Assembly (NCBI GenBank): GCA_004835665.1
Contig: RBKR01000010.1
Span: 1,550,001 to 1,614,000 of the forward strand
Source of the DNA: Phoma sp. XZ068
Lineage: Eukaryota; Ascomycota; Dothideomycetes; Pleosporales; Didymellaceae
Length of the DNA stretch: 64,000 nucleotides
Direction: 5' to 3'
Shown: positions 21,700 to 32,385 of the stretch, one piece after another
How the letters are laid out: the number at the start of each line of letters is the position of its first letter
Position numbering within the stretch: position 1 is the first letter of the stretch
Notes under the pieces: generated by a model
Seen by the model: only the letters and a program-made list of their open reading frames with translations
Database searches by the model: none
Told to the model about the DNA's origin: nothing
Made by a program: the position numbers and the translations under genes

Positions 21700-22617
21700 C
21701 AGGCGAAATTTGAGCAGATGATGAACGAGTCGGTGAACGTCGAGTGCTGGCTCAGCAGGTCGCCTGGTGACGAGCGCATACCTGTCAAGTACCTTGATGG
21801 CATCTTCGCGGGCCCGTAGCGAAGCTACCTCTAGATGATCAAGCGGGATGTCCTTTCGATATACGCATGCAGCGAGAGAGAGGTAATCTGCAGCGACCGC
21901 ACTGCTTTGGCAGACTTGGCTTACAGAGAGAGATAGTGTACCGGCTACAGTGTTTCTCAGACCAGATTTTCGCAGGTCGCCCTCAGACGAGTCACCGCTA
22001 TACTTGAGAGCTGCCTCTTTATGCTCGTCTAGCTGTGCTTGGTACTGCTTCACTGTCATACTAGTAGCCTTCATGCATGCTGCCGCTTGCACGACTGCTA
22101 AAGGCAGATACGATAATTCCATTAGCAAGCGCATGGCTTCCTGCTGCTCAGTATTTGAAAGCGGCGTCGTCAAGCGGGTTTGTAGCATCCTCAGCGCCGT
22201 GTCTGGCACTAGCTCATGCAGCGCTATGACATTCTGTGGAGCAAGTGCCGCCGCTGTATTGCTCTCTGTTGTTGTGAAGATCACGGAACACAGCTTGGAG
22301 TGCGGCAGAAAGTTGGCCAAGTCTGCCGCTTCTCTCGTAGACGAGCCACTAGGCCGTAGAGTTGTGCCCTCGACATTGTCGAAGAGAGCAGCGCCCATGT
22401 AGCGGAAGGTCTGCTCGCGTAGGACGCGGCGTATGCGGTCAGTGCCCCAGTATCCGTCTGGGTTAGCTGGCTTGGGCTCCTGCTGGCTCGACTGGCTGAG
22501 TTTCTCTCCATCGTCACCGCTATCACCGCTGTCGCTATCGCTACCACTATCGCTCTCCCCATCATCCCCCCACTGCTCCTCTGGTGCAGTCTCGTAGAGG
22601 AAAGCTGTGCGCAGCAA
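21610..22617 (-). pseudogene. chimeric fragment: OrsD/helicase-linked segment fused to NB-ARC segment
   Basis: The first about 75 residues (LRTAFLYETAPEEQW, an acidic Ser/Asp run, then YWGTDRIRRVLREQTFRYMG) resemble the central part of OrsD/RecQ-linked fungal proteins. At about 22390 the sequence changes to LFDNVEGTTLRPSGSSTREA ... LCSVIFTTTES and LSYLPLAVVQAAACM, the middle and end of an NB-ARC ATPase (Walker B region, RNBS, GLPL-like). No Walker A is present. The last about 35 residues are antisense to the zinc-finger fragment and are probably not genuine. The single open frame across the junction could be expressed, but it looks like a recombination product. Confidence 0.65.
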
Positions 22618-22656
22618 GCGACGCTGTTCTTCAGCATACGCAGAGTTAGGGTTAAT

Positions 22657-22992
22657 TTACGCATCTTGAACGCACCAATCATTACGGCAGAGCTCTTTGG
22701 AAGCCTTTCTGCACATCTTCGAGCAAGGAAATGGTTGGAGGGAGCTTTGTGCTGGGTCTAGAGCGCCAGGAAATGCTCTGCAGTGCAGCCGGGCAACATA
22801 AGCTGCTCCCCCTCTGCCATCTCGGGAACGCACGTCTGGGTGTAACTTGTGCTCAACGCGAAGGTGTGTGGTGAGGGCACTGACTGTCGGGTGGACGCAG
22901 TACTGACATTCGCGACAGATCAGTACTTGATGGTGCCGGTGGAATTCGAAGAGATCCATTTCCTGATACTGTGTAGGGACGATGGCTTGCAA
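22657..22992 (-). pseudogene. OrsD-like (DUF3505) N-terminal zinc-finger fragment
   Basis: From an ATG at about 22959 the frame reads MDLFEFHRHHQVLICRECQY and then SALTTHLRVEHKLHP, the C2H2 motif that opens OrsD-like proteins, followed by the second Cys pair region PFPCSKMCRKA. It then stops (QDA). The sequence downstream on the same strand (22617) resumes later in the family, so an internal part is deleted. The function of the family is unknown; the name comes from a gene in the Aspergillus orsellinic acid cluster. Confidence 0.6.
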
Positions 22993-23014
22993 TAACGCAG
23001 TACGCGTGCTCTAG

Positions 23015-23216
23015 TGTCGCACGCCATTGGCCAAGGGCAGTAGTTCGCTTAGCACTCCACGTGATGTCTTCATAAAAGACTCAGAGAATGGTGCCATCTC
23101 TTGAAGACAGACGACACACATTGTCGTACACAAAAATACAATCACAAAAACCATCTTAATTTTGTGCCTCATATCCCAATCATTTTCACTGTTCAGTTAA
23201 CACCTACAGTGCGACA
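23015..23216 (+). repeat. solo copia LTR
   Basis: A 202-bp copy of the copia LTR in the opposite orientation to the full element; open frames read across it are the same as in the full-length copy. No internal element sequence follows on either side. The 5-bp flanks (TCTAG left, CAACC right) do not match, so this LTR was not left by simple recombination within one insertion. Confidence 0.93.
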
Positions 23217-23456
23217 CAACCTCTTCACTCGACCAAGCACGCGCCGAACAAGTACTGTTATAGCATCAAATATGCCCATAACTAATGTTAAATAGTCTTT
23301 CCTAGCCCCTTCGTTAGTATTTAGCTTGTGGAATCGGAGCGACGTTATGTGTTCAGAGACCGCATCTGCAACTTCTTGATGTAACGATGGAAACATGCGG
23401 GAACAACTAGGGGGACCCTTGCTCTTGCCCATTCTGGAACGATGCTCGGGTTAGTA

Positions 23457-25602
23457 CCGTGCACGGACTCGTGATGCGCATGGACGCGTGATGCGCACCC
23501 AACCACTTTTGACCCCCAGATAAAAGTGAGGCTATTGAGCCACACACAAACGCGATCATCACGAGAAAAGCTGGTGGATTAATCTATTGACTATTGCGCA
23601 CATTTTGACGATCTCATTTTGTACGTAGGCTTGGTGTAGCGACCGCTCTTGGTCTTGACAGGTGGTGGTGGTGGGGACGGCTTATGAGCAACCTGCCGAC
23701 TGCGCACACCACCACGACCACGACGCTTCGTTACTTTTGACTGCAATTGCTGTGAGGCCTTGCCTGTAGCCTGTTTAGGCAATTGGATACTTTTTCCAGC
23801 GTCGCGAAGCGCTTTTGCAGCTGCTCTGGCTGCCTTGCGAGCGTCGATTTGAGCGCGCTCTTCAGCACGCTTCTGAGCGCGCTCTTCTGCTACCCTCTCT
23901 CTCTCTGCACGCTTCTGCTCTTGCTCTTTGACCTTAAGCAGCTTATTTTGGTGTTGAATTCCACGCCTGGTAGACTTAGCAGCGTCTTCTTCTAATTTCC
24001 GCTGCTCAATTGCCTTAAGCTCTTGTTCAGCTCGCTCTTTCGCACTTGGACTGTACAAAACAGCTCCACCTTGCACGTTAGGGTCAGTAGGTTGCAAAGG
24101 CAGTACTTTCTTCTTCTTCCTCTTCTTCTTATTAACTGATAAGGCCTCTTCAAGGCCCTCTACCTTGTGCTTATATAGCTCTAATTGCACATGGAGTTGG
24201 TGGAAGGCCTGGTCAACTGCTGCAGCGGTACCAGGTTGATCACTTGCCCGCTCACGCCTTAACAGCCTCTGCGTCTTCAAATAACTAGGTGAACTAGGTG
24301 CTGGCTGAAGCTTTGATGGCTCTGGAGTCGTGCTAGGTGACTGAGGTGGTGGTGTTTTGAACCGATCGAGTATAACGTCAGCGTTAGGTGGGTAGATTCC
24401 AGTGCACTCAAAGGCTCGCTTGACCAACGCCTCAGTGAAGGTACTCTTCCAGGCCGCCCAGAAAATAGAGAAGAAGTCGCTCTGATTGACTGGGCACCAG
24501 CCTAGTGTGGTGTGGTTGCGACGAAGGAGCTCTTTGGAGTAGTTTGACGCCAGCGATTTGAAGCACACCACATCGAGCGGCTGAAGCGTGTGGGTAGCGT
24601 GCGGAGGGAAGATAAGCAGCAGAATCCTGTGGTTATGAGCGTAATCGATGAAGGCCTTCGTCACGTGGCTGCCGTGCCCGTCAAGGATAAGTAACCTGTA
24701 CTTCCCCCGAGCCTTGACCTTAGTATAGCGATCAAACACCTGTTGCAACCACGCTAACCCTAAATCGTCGTTCGTCCATCCGTTATGTGAGGTGCCGAAG
24801 TGGATAGAGTGCTTATCGGCATCGATTTCGCGTACCCAGCTTTGCTGTACCGTGAGTGATGGTGAAGGAAATATGACTGCTGGAGGTAAGGTTGACCCAT
24901 CGCCACATATTGATGCCAGCACCGTCACCCATTTTCTGTTGCCGTCGTGCGATGACTGCTTATACTGCTTAAGCCCATAGAGCTCCTTATCAAAGATTCT
25001 GACGCTCTTTCCAATCACTCCAATCATGAAGCCCTTCTCATCCATGTTGTACGTGTTCTCCGCCTCTACCTCATGCTCGTCGATTTTACCGTGCAAAAGA
25101 GTGAAGTACAGGCGGTACTTCTCACTAGAATCAGCCTCGTGGCGGCTGGTTTCCATAGGTGTTGTCCAGGCCGTAATAAGCGTGTCGTGGTTGCGATGAA
25201 GGAAGCGCGTCACCTATCGATCGCTTGGCGCCCAAGCACACAAGGGAGTGACTATATTTATAATCATCTGCCTTGTAGGCATTAAGTGTCTCTCTGTGAG
25301 TCCTCTGATGTACTGTACAACCTCTACCTCATCGCGTGGGTGTAGCAGTCGTTGGGAAGATGCCTTGGTTGCATGGCTGACGACTTCACCACGGTGTTGA
25401 CGCGTCAACGTCGAGCGACAACAACTGTGTTTTTTTAGAAAGAGTTGTATATGAAAAATGTTCTCCAGGCTTCAAACTATCTAGCTCTTCAAGGGCTTCC
25501 TCTAACGGCATCGTGGTGTTGAGGTATGGGGGTGCAAACGACGCGTCAAAAGTTGGTGGGGTGCGCATCACGCGTCCATGCGCATCACGAGTCCGTGCAC
25601 GG
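23457..25602 (-). mobile_element. pogo/Fot1-type transposon with perfect 42-bp inverted repeats
   Basis: The left repeat 23457-23498 starts CCGTGCACGGACTCGTGATG, and the right repeat 25561-25602 is its exact reverse complement. TA flanks both sides (23455-23456, 25603-25604). Each repeat holds GTGATGCGCA(T/C) twice. The interior encodes a transposase damaged by one frameshift and one stop. The next pogo element begins only 34 bp to the right. Confidence 0.93.
23591..25520 (-). pseudogene. pogo/Fot1-type transposase with frameshift and stop
   Basis: The N-terminus MPLEEALEELDSLKPGEHFS is followed by a one-base insertion in a run of A at about 25430. The HTH resumes as LTRQHRGEVVSH ... LTERHLMPTRQMI. 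A TAG at about 25214 replaces the Trp normally found before VTRFLHRNHD, consistent with a G-to-A change. The rest (23591-25213, 540 codons) is open and includes YNMDEKGFMIG, LLILDGHGSH and LQPLDVVCF, so all catalytic Asp remain. The tail is Lys/Arg/Glu-rich. Only two lesions and perfect terminal repeats suggest recent inactivation. Confidence 0.88.
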
Positions 25603-25636
25603 TAGTGTAACGTTTCTTTTATTGTGCAGACGTGTA

Positions 25637-27766
25637 CCGTGTCCGTGCGCGTGATGCGCTTTTCGCGTGATGCGCACCAAACACCTTATACAGGCCACAT
25701 AAAAATGAGGCTGTAAAGCCACACACAAATGCTATCGCGACTAGATTTTTTGGTGGAGTACTCTATAGATCTATACGACAAATGTTTGCTATAAATATCT
25801 TGCTGGAAGTGTGATTTTCCGGCCGCGAGTGTTGTGTTTTGGTGGAGGAGCCGAGGGCGGCTCATGAGCAACCACACCACTTTGAGCAGCTGCATCACCA
25901 CGATTTTGCCTCTTCCTAACTCCTTGTTGCTGTGGGAGCTTCCTCTTGCCTTTTTGAGTAGTTTGTAATGCTTTTTCACGGTCTTTCTCCTCCTTCTTGC
26001 GCGAGCGCTCTGCCTTGCGTGCATTAATCTGCCGGCGCTCCTCTGCCTTCCTTTCATCCCTCTCCCTCTTCTCTCTCTCTCGCTTCTCCGCCTTCTCAGC
26101 GTCAAGCTTTTGCTTGAGCTTGCGAGTAGTTTCACGAAGCTCAGCTGCGTCTGCTTTTCTAATCTCTTCTTGCCTTTCTGCCTCATCTGCTTCATCTAGA
26201 AGTCGCTGAGCTTTGTTGACGCGTGAAGGAGACCACCACTGAGTCTCCCCATCCCAATCTTGCCTCTGAATAAGTGGTAAAGCTCTGCTCTTCTTATTGC
26301 CCTTCTTCTGCTGCCGTAGAGCTTGCTCTAACCCCTTGTTGGTCATCGTGAGTAGCTGATTTTGGATGTGGAGATGGTGAAGGGTATCCCTTACCCGCAC
26401 TGAGTCTTCCGCATACTTATCCTTCACAGCACGCTGCAGAGCCCTGTCTGCAAGCCGCCAATCAGGGCCCTCGTATGGCTGAGGAGGTGGAGTAACTGGT
26501 GGAGGCTCAGGTGACTTGGGAGCTAACTTTTTAAGTATAACGTTGGGGTCCCATGGGCTCAACCCGGTGGACTTGAAGGCACTGTGGATGAGCTTTTTGG
26601 TGAAGGTCTTCACCCAGGCAGCCCAGAAAAGGCGGAAGAAGTCACCCTTCTTCATTGGGACCAGGCCTTGGCTCTTGTGAAGGTGATCTGCGAGCTCATC
26701 GCTGTAGTTTTGAGCCAGAGGCTTGAAGCAAACTACGTCCAGCGGCTGCAGAGTATGGGTACTGTGAGGTGGGTACACAGCTAGCATTATCTTGTTGGCA
26801 TCGCAGAAGGTGATAAAAGCCATCGTCAGATGACTCCCATGGCCATCTACAATGAGTAGACGGTACTTTCTCCTTGCCTTGCCCTTGGTGAAGCGGTTGA
26901 ACACCTGCTTGAGCCAGCCAAGGCCAGCTGCCTCGTTCGACCAGCCAGAAGGAGAAACAGCAGTAAATACTGAGTGTTCTTCCTTTTCCAAATCGTCCAC
27001 CCAACTTGATTGAATGTTCTGAGTCTCGGCCGCATATATGAGGCCTGGCGGGAGGACTGTACCATCCGCACATATGCAAGAGAGGAGTGTTATCCACTCA
27101 CGATTGCCATCTTGGAGTGACTGCTGAGTGTGCTTTTGCTTGTATAATGCCTTGTCAAAGATCCTCTTGCTCCTGCCAATCTTCCCAATCGCGAAGCCCT
27201 TCTCATCCATATTGTAAGTATGACGCGTCTCGATGCGATATTCCTTCATTTTTTGGTCCATAAGGTCGAAGTATTGCTTATACTTTCGCCGAGAATCAGC
27301 GTTGTGACGCTCTCTATCCATACCGGTTGCCCACTGAGAGGTGAGTCGGTCGGGGTGACGATTGAGGAAGCGCGTAACCCAGGAATCAGAGACCTCCACA
27401 CCAGCTATCTCATGCGCGAAATTCCTGATCATTGTTCTTGTAGGTGGCAGGTGACGTACAGTAAGTCCTTCTATATAAGTAACAAGCTCATCCTCTTGTT
27501 GTGGCGTGAGCTTCTGTTGTGCAATGATCTTGTTTTTATGAGACACGGTTTTTCCCTCTGCGCGGCGCGTTAAAGTTGACCGCCACACACCATGTTTATC
27601 CGCCAAATGCTGATCAGGAATTGCTTTGCCAGGATTAGTTACACGTCTCTCTTCAAGGGCTTCTTTTAAGGTCATTGTGGCGTTGAGTTATTGTACTGCA
27701 AAGATGAGATGGTTGGGTGGTTGGAATGCACATCACGCGAAAAGCGCATCACGCGCACGGACACGG
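25637..27766 (-). mobile_element. complete pogo/Fot1-type DNA transposon
   Basis: 2130 bp; the ends start CCGTGTCCGTGCGCGTGATG, with about 36 identical bases before the repeats diverge. TA lies at 25635-25636 and 27767-27768. GCGTGATGCGC-like units are repeated inside each end. One intact transposase is encoded on the minus strand. Confidence 0.92.
25789..27675 (-). CDS. pogo/Fot1-type transposase, intact
   Basis: 628 codons without interruption, starting MTLKEALEERRVTN. A CENP-B-like HTH occupies about residues 15-115 (WRSTLTRRAE, LTVRHLPPTRTMIRNFAHEI). The catalytic residues are D157 (YNMDEKGFAIG), D277 (LLIVDGHGSH) and D313 (LQPLDVVCF). A long charged tail (about 470-600) is rich in Glu, Lys and Arg and is probably coiled coil. 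It is likely competent to move this element and perhaps the related damaged copy next to it, whose ends share GTGATGCGC units. Confidence 0.93.
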   Translation of the reverse strand: MTLKEALEERRVTNPGKAIPDQHLADKHGVWRSTLTRRAEGKTVSHKNKIIAQQKLTPQQEDELVTYIEGLTVRHLPPTRTMIRNFAHEIAGVEVSDSWVTRFLNRHPDRLTSQWATGMDRERHNADSRRKYKQYFDLMDQKMKEYRIETRHTYNMDEKGFAIGKIGRSKRIFDKALYKQKHTQQSLQDGNREWITLLSCICADGTVLPPGLIYAAETQNIQSSWVDDLEKEEHSVFTAVSPSGWSNEAAGLGWLKQVFNRFTKGKARRKYRLLIVDGHGSHLTMAFITFCDANKIMLAVYPPHSTHTLQPLDVVCFKPLAQNYSDELADHLHKSQGLVPMKKGDFFRLFWAAWVKTFTKKLIHSAFKSTGLSPWDPNVILKKLAPKSPEPPPVTPPPQPYEGPDWRLADRALQRAVKDKYAEDSVRVRDTLHHLHIQNQLLTMTNKGLEQALRQQKKGNKKSRALPLIQRQDWDGETQWWSPSRVNKAQRLLDEADEAERQEEIRKADAAELRETTRKLKQKLDAEKAEKREREKRERDERKAEERRQINARKAERSRKKEEKDREKALQTTQKGKRKLPQQQGVRKRQNRGDAAAQSGVVAHEPPSAPPPKHNTRGRKITLPARYL

Positions 27767-27768
27767 TA

Positions 27769-28920
27769 GCGCGTAAGGCCAAATTCAGTTTTGTGTGCCC
27801 TAATTAGGCATTTTTAGGCATTTGCTCACGCGCTTCTGTTAAAGAATTTATAGACTGCGTGGCCATCAAAATACCTACTTATTTTCATCCTTTCCCAATA
27901 CATAGGGCCGGGGATTATAGGATTACAGCCTCCATCTAGACACTACCGAGCGTTCTTAAACATGCCCTAATATCAACGCTCACTACAATGCGTAAATTGC
28001 AGGCAGGAGGACAAACGTTATTAGAGCTACCGTACTTCATGTGGTCTCCGCCCATACGAGTTTTCCGCCCCAAGACCCCTATCAAAGTCTATACAACCTA
28101 CTTTTATCTCGAATGCCTCTACTCACCGACGAGGTCCGCTGGCACAGACTGGCTGCTTTGTGCTCGATATTGCGCAGTACTCCGTGAAGATATGCGATGA
28201 AGCATGTAGTTTGCTCGCGGATTGGGCTTGGCCATGTCGCCCTTCGAGGCCACCGTGTCGCCAATGGCGCCTCAGTCGCAGTGGGCGCTGCCCCTGAGTG
28301 CTGGCTAGTCACTCGGCGTATTGCGTACGATAAAATTGCGTTGATCAAATATCAGATCACTCGCTGTTGTCGTGTTTTCCGATTGTATGCTGCAGTATTA
28401 TCGCGGGATCGTGATTTTGGTAGGGTCTTGGCACAGGTGGGGTGGCCAGTTCGCCCGCGAACTCCTAACTACCCCACTTTTGCCACTACACAACCCGTCA
28501 CACTGCATTTCACCGCAAAATGCTCAACTGACCAGAGGCGATCGGTGCAATTTGGTCACCAGGCGTACAGCTTTCTATCGAATATTATAGCATGAGTAAT
28601 GTTTCTCTTGCCTATTCCCTTGACGACATGAGGTCTGTAGCAGAGGGCGTGTATAGTAAGGGGGGTATTAATTGTGTATTGGCTGTCTAGATAATTAGTC
28701 TAAGCTTAGTAATAACTAGTTAGGCTGTTTGCAGTAGCTGGGAATCTCTAGCCATTTAAGAGCTGCTTGCAGTCATATCTACGTGCTTATAGTAAGGTCA
28801 CGTAATAGCGCATTCAAGCGAATTGCTGTGTTTATCACAAGTAGGTATAAAATAGTAGCAAAGTAGTAAGCATGTGCGCATAAAATTATTGTTTGTTAAT
28901 GCGACAACTAGAGCCTGCTT
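27769..28920. other. intergenic, partly AT-rich region without a supported gene
   Basis: Frames at 27988-28595 are short and show no recognisable motif. 28620-28910 is AT-rich with many TA-containing repeats and borders a truncated transposon, so it may be RIP-damaged element sequence. No RNA gene was recognised. Confidence 0.35.
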
Positions 28921-28929
28921 TAGCTCCTC

Positions 28930-29840
28930 CAACGCTTTGCTAAGGGTACCCCTGAGGCCTCTGATAGCAACACAAGCTCTTCCTCAGTCTACTCCGGCAA
29001 GGACTGGCTCAAAATAGAGACTCTGTTGCGCAAAGTTGCCAAGGATGAAGGCAGTACGGAGCTAAAGAAGATTAAGCGCTCGCTCCACCACATCTCAATT
29101 CAAAACTCACTCCTCCACCATGAGATAGTAGGCCTTAAAGAGGTTCTTAAGACTCAGAAGAAGCACAAGAAGAAGAGCAGGGCTCTTAAGTTTGAGCACC
29201 ACAAGGACCACCACAAGGACTATTATAGTGGAGCTAAGTTCTTCTCTCCAAGTAGAGTAGAGAAGGCCCGCTTAGATTCGAAGGCAAAACAAGAAGCAGA
29301 GAAGGCAGAAGAGCTTAGAAAAGCTAAGATAGTTAAGCTGAGGCGTGCCAATAAGCTATACAATAAGAAGATTGCTCAGGAGAGGCGTGAGCAGCGGGAG
29401 AAGGAGAAGGCAGAGCGAGACCGGCTCAAAGCTAAGAAGGCTAAGGAAGTAGCTAAACGCAAGGCTCAAAGAGAGCGTGACGAGCAAGCCTGTAACGCTG
29501 AAAAGGCTGTACAATTGTCCCAAAGAGGCAAGCGGAAGGCTTCACGGTCTAAAGCACCCAGAAAGAAGCAGAATCGTGGTACAGCGGCTGTGCGTAGTAG
29601 TGTTGTTGCTGCAGAGCCTCCTGCCACACCTCGCACTCACACCACCCGCAGCAGCAGAACAGCAACTCTATATAATTAATATATATAAGAGAATATTGTC
29701 GCATAGGCCTATAGAACACTCTACCATGATATTCCATAATAATAGCTATTGTGCGTAGCTCTACAGCCTCAAGTGTGTAGACGCTGTTTGGGGCGGTTCG
29801 GCGCATTGACTGAATCCGCGCATTGAGTGCACGGACACGG
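28930..29840 (+). mobile_element. 5'-truncated pogo/Fot1-type transposon
   Basis: Only the 3' part of an element remains. Its right end reads GCACTCAATGCGC-type sequence on the opposite strand (ending GCACGGACACGG at 29840) followed by TA at 29841-29842. No matching left end was found. It carries the C-terminal tail of the transposase. Confidence 0.8.
28945..29679 (+). pseudogene. C-terminal part of a pogo/Fot1-type transposase
   Basis: The frame opens at about RFAKGTPEASDSN and runs through LHHISIQNSLL to a Lys/Arg/Glu-rich tail ending ATLYN. It aligns with the tails of the intact copies (LHHL..QN.LL, GAKFFSPSRVEKAR, AVQLSQRGKRKA). The HTH and DDE core are missing, so it is inactive. The tail itself has no stop. 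Confidence 0.8.
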
Positions 29841-29842
29841 TA

Positions 29843-30360
29843 CCCGAACTTACCGAGGCAAGCACGAAGCATGGGAATGGCCAGTACTCAAACAGGAAGG
29901 ACGAGATAGACAAAGCAAAGGCCGCATACGAGCTGCGACCGTGCTACTACCACGCCGCATGCACAGCGGGACGGACTGACCAGCTAGAGATACTGATAGT
30001 GCGACAGCCCGCATTTGCAGGAGCAGACCCGGACAGACTATGCAGGCGGTGCGGCTCACCAAGGTCCGCTCGCAGACTGGACGACGATAGGAAAAGAACA
30101 AGGCCGGAACGAAGTCATTTCAGCGGACCGGGAGATCCCACCTCTGCAGGAAAGCGCAACCAAAGACCACAGAGACACACCATGCCCAGCAGAAGATCTT
30201 TGGAAGCAACTGGAGGTACAACACGACACACGCCCGACTGCCACACAAATCGAGTCCAATAACGAAGACTCAGCACAAACACAACAGGCAGTATGCTTCA
30301 TGAATGGAGGGGACGTATATGAATCATGTCAGTCCCCATTCCGGATGTATACGCTCTAGT
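29843..30360. other. unassigned region between pogo remnant and GDSL gene
   Basis: GC-rich sequence with only short frames on the plus strand (up to 114 codons). It has some coding-like character (RGKHEAWEWPVLKQEGRDRQ in one frame, interrupted by stops) and may be a retroelement relic, but no domain is recognised. Confidence 0.25.
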
Positions 30361-31020
30361 CTACTGGGGTCTCTTGATCATGCCCTTCGATGCAGCCTCT
30401 TGAATGCCGTCGTACCAGAGGCTGGCCATCTTTCTGTAACCGACGCTGCCAGGGTGCGTGCCGTCATCCAGGAGGTCGCTGGTCTGAGGTCCCTGCGGAC
30501 TTTGCATGTCCACCAAGACAATTCTCCAGCGCTCTGCTGTTTCAGGCCGAGCCAACATTCGAATCTGATTGTTCACATAGAGAACTCGAGCGTTTATGTC
30601 CTTGTCTGAGTTCACGACCAAAGTCGAAAGGAGGGCTGTCGAACATGGAGATGCCGACCAGAGATAGTCAAGCATGTCGTTCATACGCTGCCCGAAAGTC
30701 TCCAGTCGATAATCTTGGATACAATCATTCGAACCAGCATTGATGGCGACGATGTCAGGCAGCAAAGCCGGGATCGATTTTTTAGCCTTGTCACTGATTT
30801 GGTCGAGTCGGTAGCCTCGCCACCCTTCGTTCTCGTTGTTGGTCATCAACCCAGATGTACGTGACCCGACCATGCGGATTTGATAGTCGTTGGATAAAAG
30901 GATCCGGAGGAGATGCTCTCTGTACCCATTACTATCTGTGGAGCCCACACCGTATGTGATAGAGCCACCCAAAGGCATAAGGCGTAGCGGTGCTGTCGCT
31001 GCGTCACCTGCATCGCTTTC
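30361..31020 (-). CDS. GDSL/SGNH-family hydrolase (partial; 5' exon unresolved)
   Basis: The frame contains block I as PLGGSITYGVGSTDSNGYR (nucleophile Ser in GGSIT), block III as NAGSNDC (Gly and Asn of the oxyanion hole) and block V as DDGTHPGSVGYRKMA (Asp and His of the triad). About 205 residues follow the internal Met at 30978. An acceptor CTAACAG immediately precedes 31020 and is in frame, so a 5' exon, probably carrying the signal peptide, is expected but was not located. These enzymes are esterases acting on lipids or acetylated cell-wall polysaccharides, often secreted. The C-terminus ends MIKRPQ. Confidence 0.82.
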   Translation of the reverse strand, partial: ESDAGDAATAPLRLMPLGGSITYGVGSTDSNGYREHLLRILLSNDYQIRMVGSRTSGLMTNNENEGWRGYRLDQISDKAKKSIPALLPDIVAINAGSNDCIQDYRLETFGQRMNDMLDYLWSASPCSTALLSTLVVNSDKDINARVLYVNNQIRMLARPETAERWRIVLVDMQSPQGPQTSDLLDDGTHPGSVGYRKMASLWYDGIQEAASKGMIKRPQ

Positions 31021-31099
31021 CTGTTAGTCAAACGAAGCTTTGAATCAGACAATAAAGCGAATTCCGACATCCAAGCAGACAGCTTCACTAGGGCTTCAG

Positions 31100-32385
31100 G
31101 ATCAGCGGACTAACTTCTGGAACGATGCGACATCGACATCCGGTGCAACATCAAGGCTGAAGCATCGGCACGCCTCGTCGAGTGCTGGGCGCAGGTCGGA
31201 GGCAGCATGCACCTGCGCAATAACATGGTCTGTGGCAGAGGGTTACAGAAGAGATCACGACCAGAGGAAGTTTGACGAGTCGACTATTAGGAGCGCTATG
31301 TGTATTGTCGTGGTCAAAGCATGCCACTTTACGTCACGTTAATGCGGCGCGGAGCGATTGTTCCGCGCAACCCCACACCCGCGCACCAAACCAAGTTTTG
31401 CTATATGCAGTTGCTTGGCGACAAGGCGCCCCAGGTGATCTGCTCACGTGTGGATACTTATGAGCTTGAACAAATTTAGCCTTCAGGTGCAGCGCCTACT
31501 GCCACGCAAGTGTGCTCTCAAGGTGCTTGCGGGCACAGATTGCCGTCTCTTTTCTCGCCACTACCGGTTGCTCGAGTACCTTGACCGCGCTTTCTCACCA
31601 ATCGCAACGTGCTCGTCTTACGCTGTTATTGCTGGCCTTGACCATGTACGCATTGCCCTTGTTACGGAAAAGATGTTGTTTATAAGCGAGCGCCGCAGTG
31701 TGTTATACCAGTCGCGAGCACAATCGGTTGGCTGGTGTGATTTGTGCCCCCTTTGAGATTTGTCCCCCGCGTCAGTATAAGTGGAAACCAACTGCCTGAG
31801 CGAATTTAGCGCGTGATCTATGAACGCGGCTATAGCGCGACGTCTACGCGTCTCCGCACCATGTTGGCCTCTTGGTTCCCTTCTCTGTGTTGTAGTCGGT
31901 CACCTCTAGTCCTGCGTATATGACTATGGAAGCCATTCCAGCCCCTCTGAACCTTCTCTAGGCCAACGTTCGCACAAGTGAAGCCAGTTGCAGTAAGCCA
32001 CTCACAGTTGCAGTAAGCCACTGACTAGCAACACCTATACATGTTGCAGAAAGAGACTTGAGTCGGAAAAGCTATGAAGGATTGAATCGCGACTATGACA
32101 AGATCCTACTAGCATAGACATGGTACAGCTTCGTGCCACCTGGCTGTTACCGTTTGAAGCGTTCAAAGAAGAACGGCCACCCCATGGCGAGACTGGAATA
32201 CGACTCACCTCTCTAGTGCTCTGTGGCTTGTCAGACAAGCCCACATTGGGTCCGTCAAGACTCTGCTGCCGCAAACCAATACAGCAACGACATTTCATTG
32301 GCTTCGTATCACTAGACAATTGTTTGCCTTTTCGCTACTATCACGTCGGATTACGTTACTTGCGAATCTAGCTTGCGAATCACGT
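31100..32385. other. intergenic region without a supported gene
   Basis: Short frames on both strands only. No transposon ends, RNA genes or recognisable protein motifs were seen. Confidence 0.35.

Noticed and set aside
22645..22655. TTAGGG-like telomere repeat
   Set aside because: A single unit only; no array, so no evidence of a telomere.
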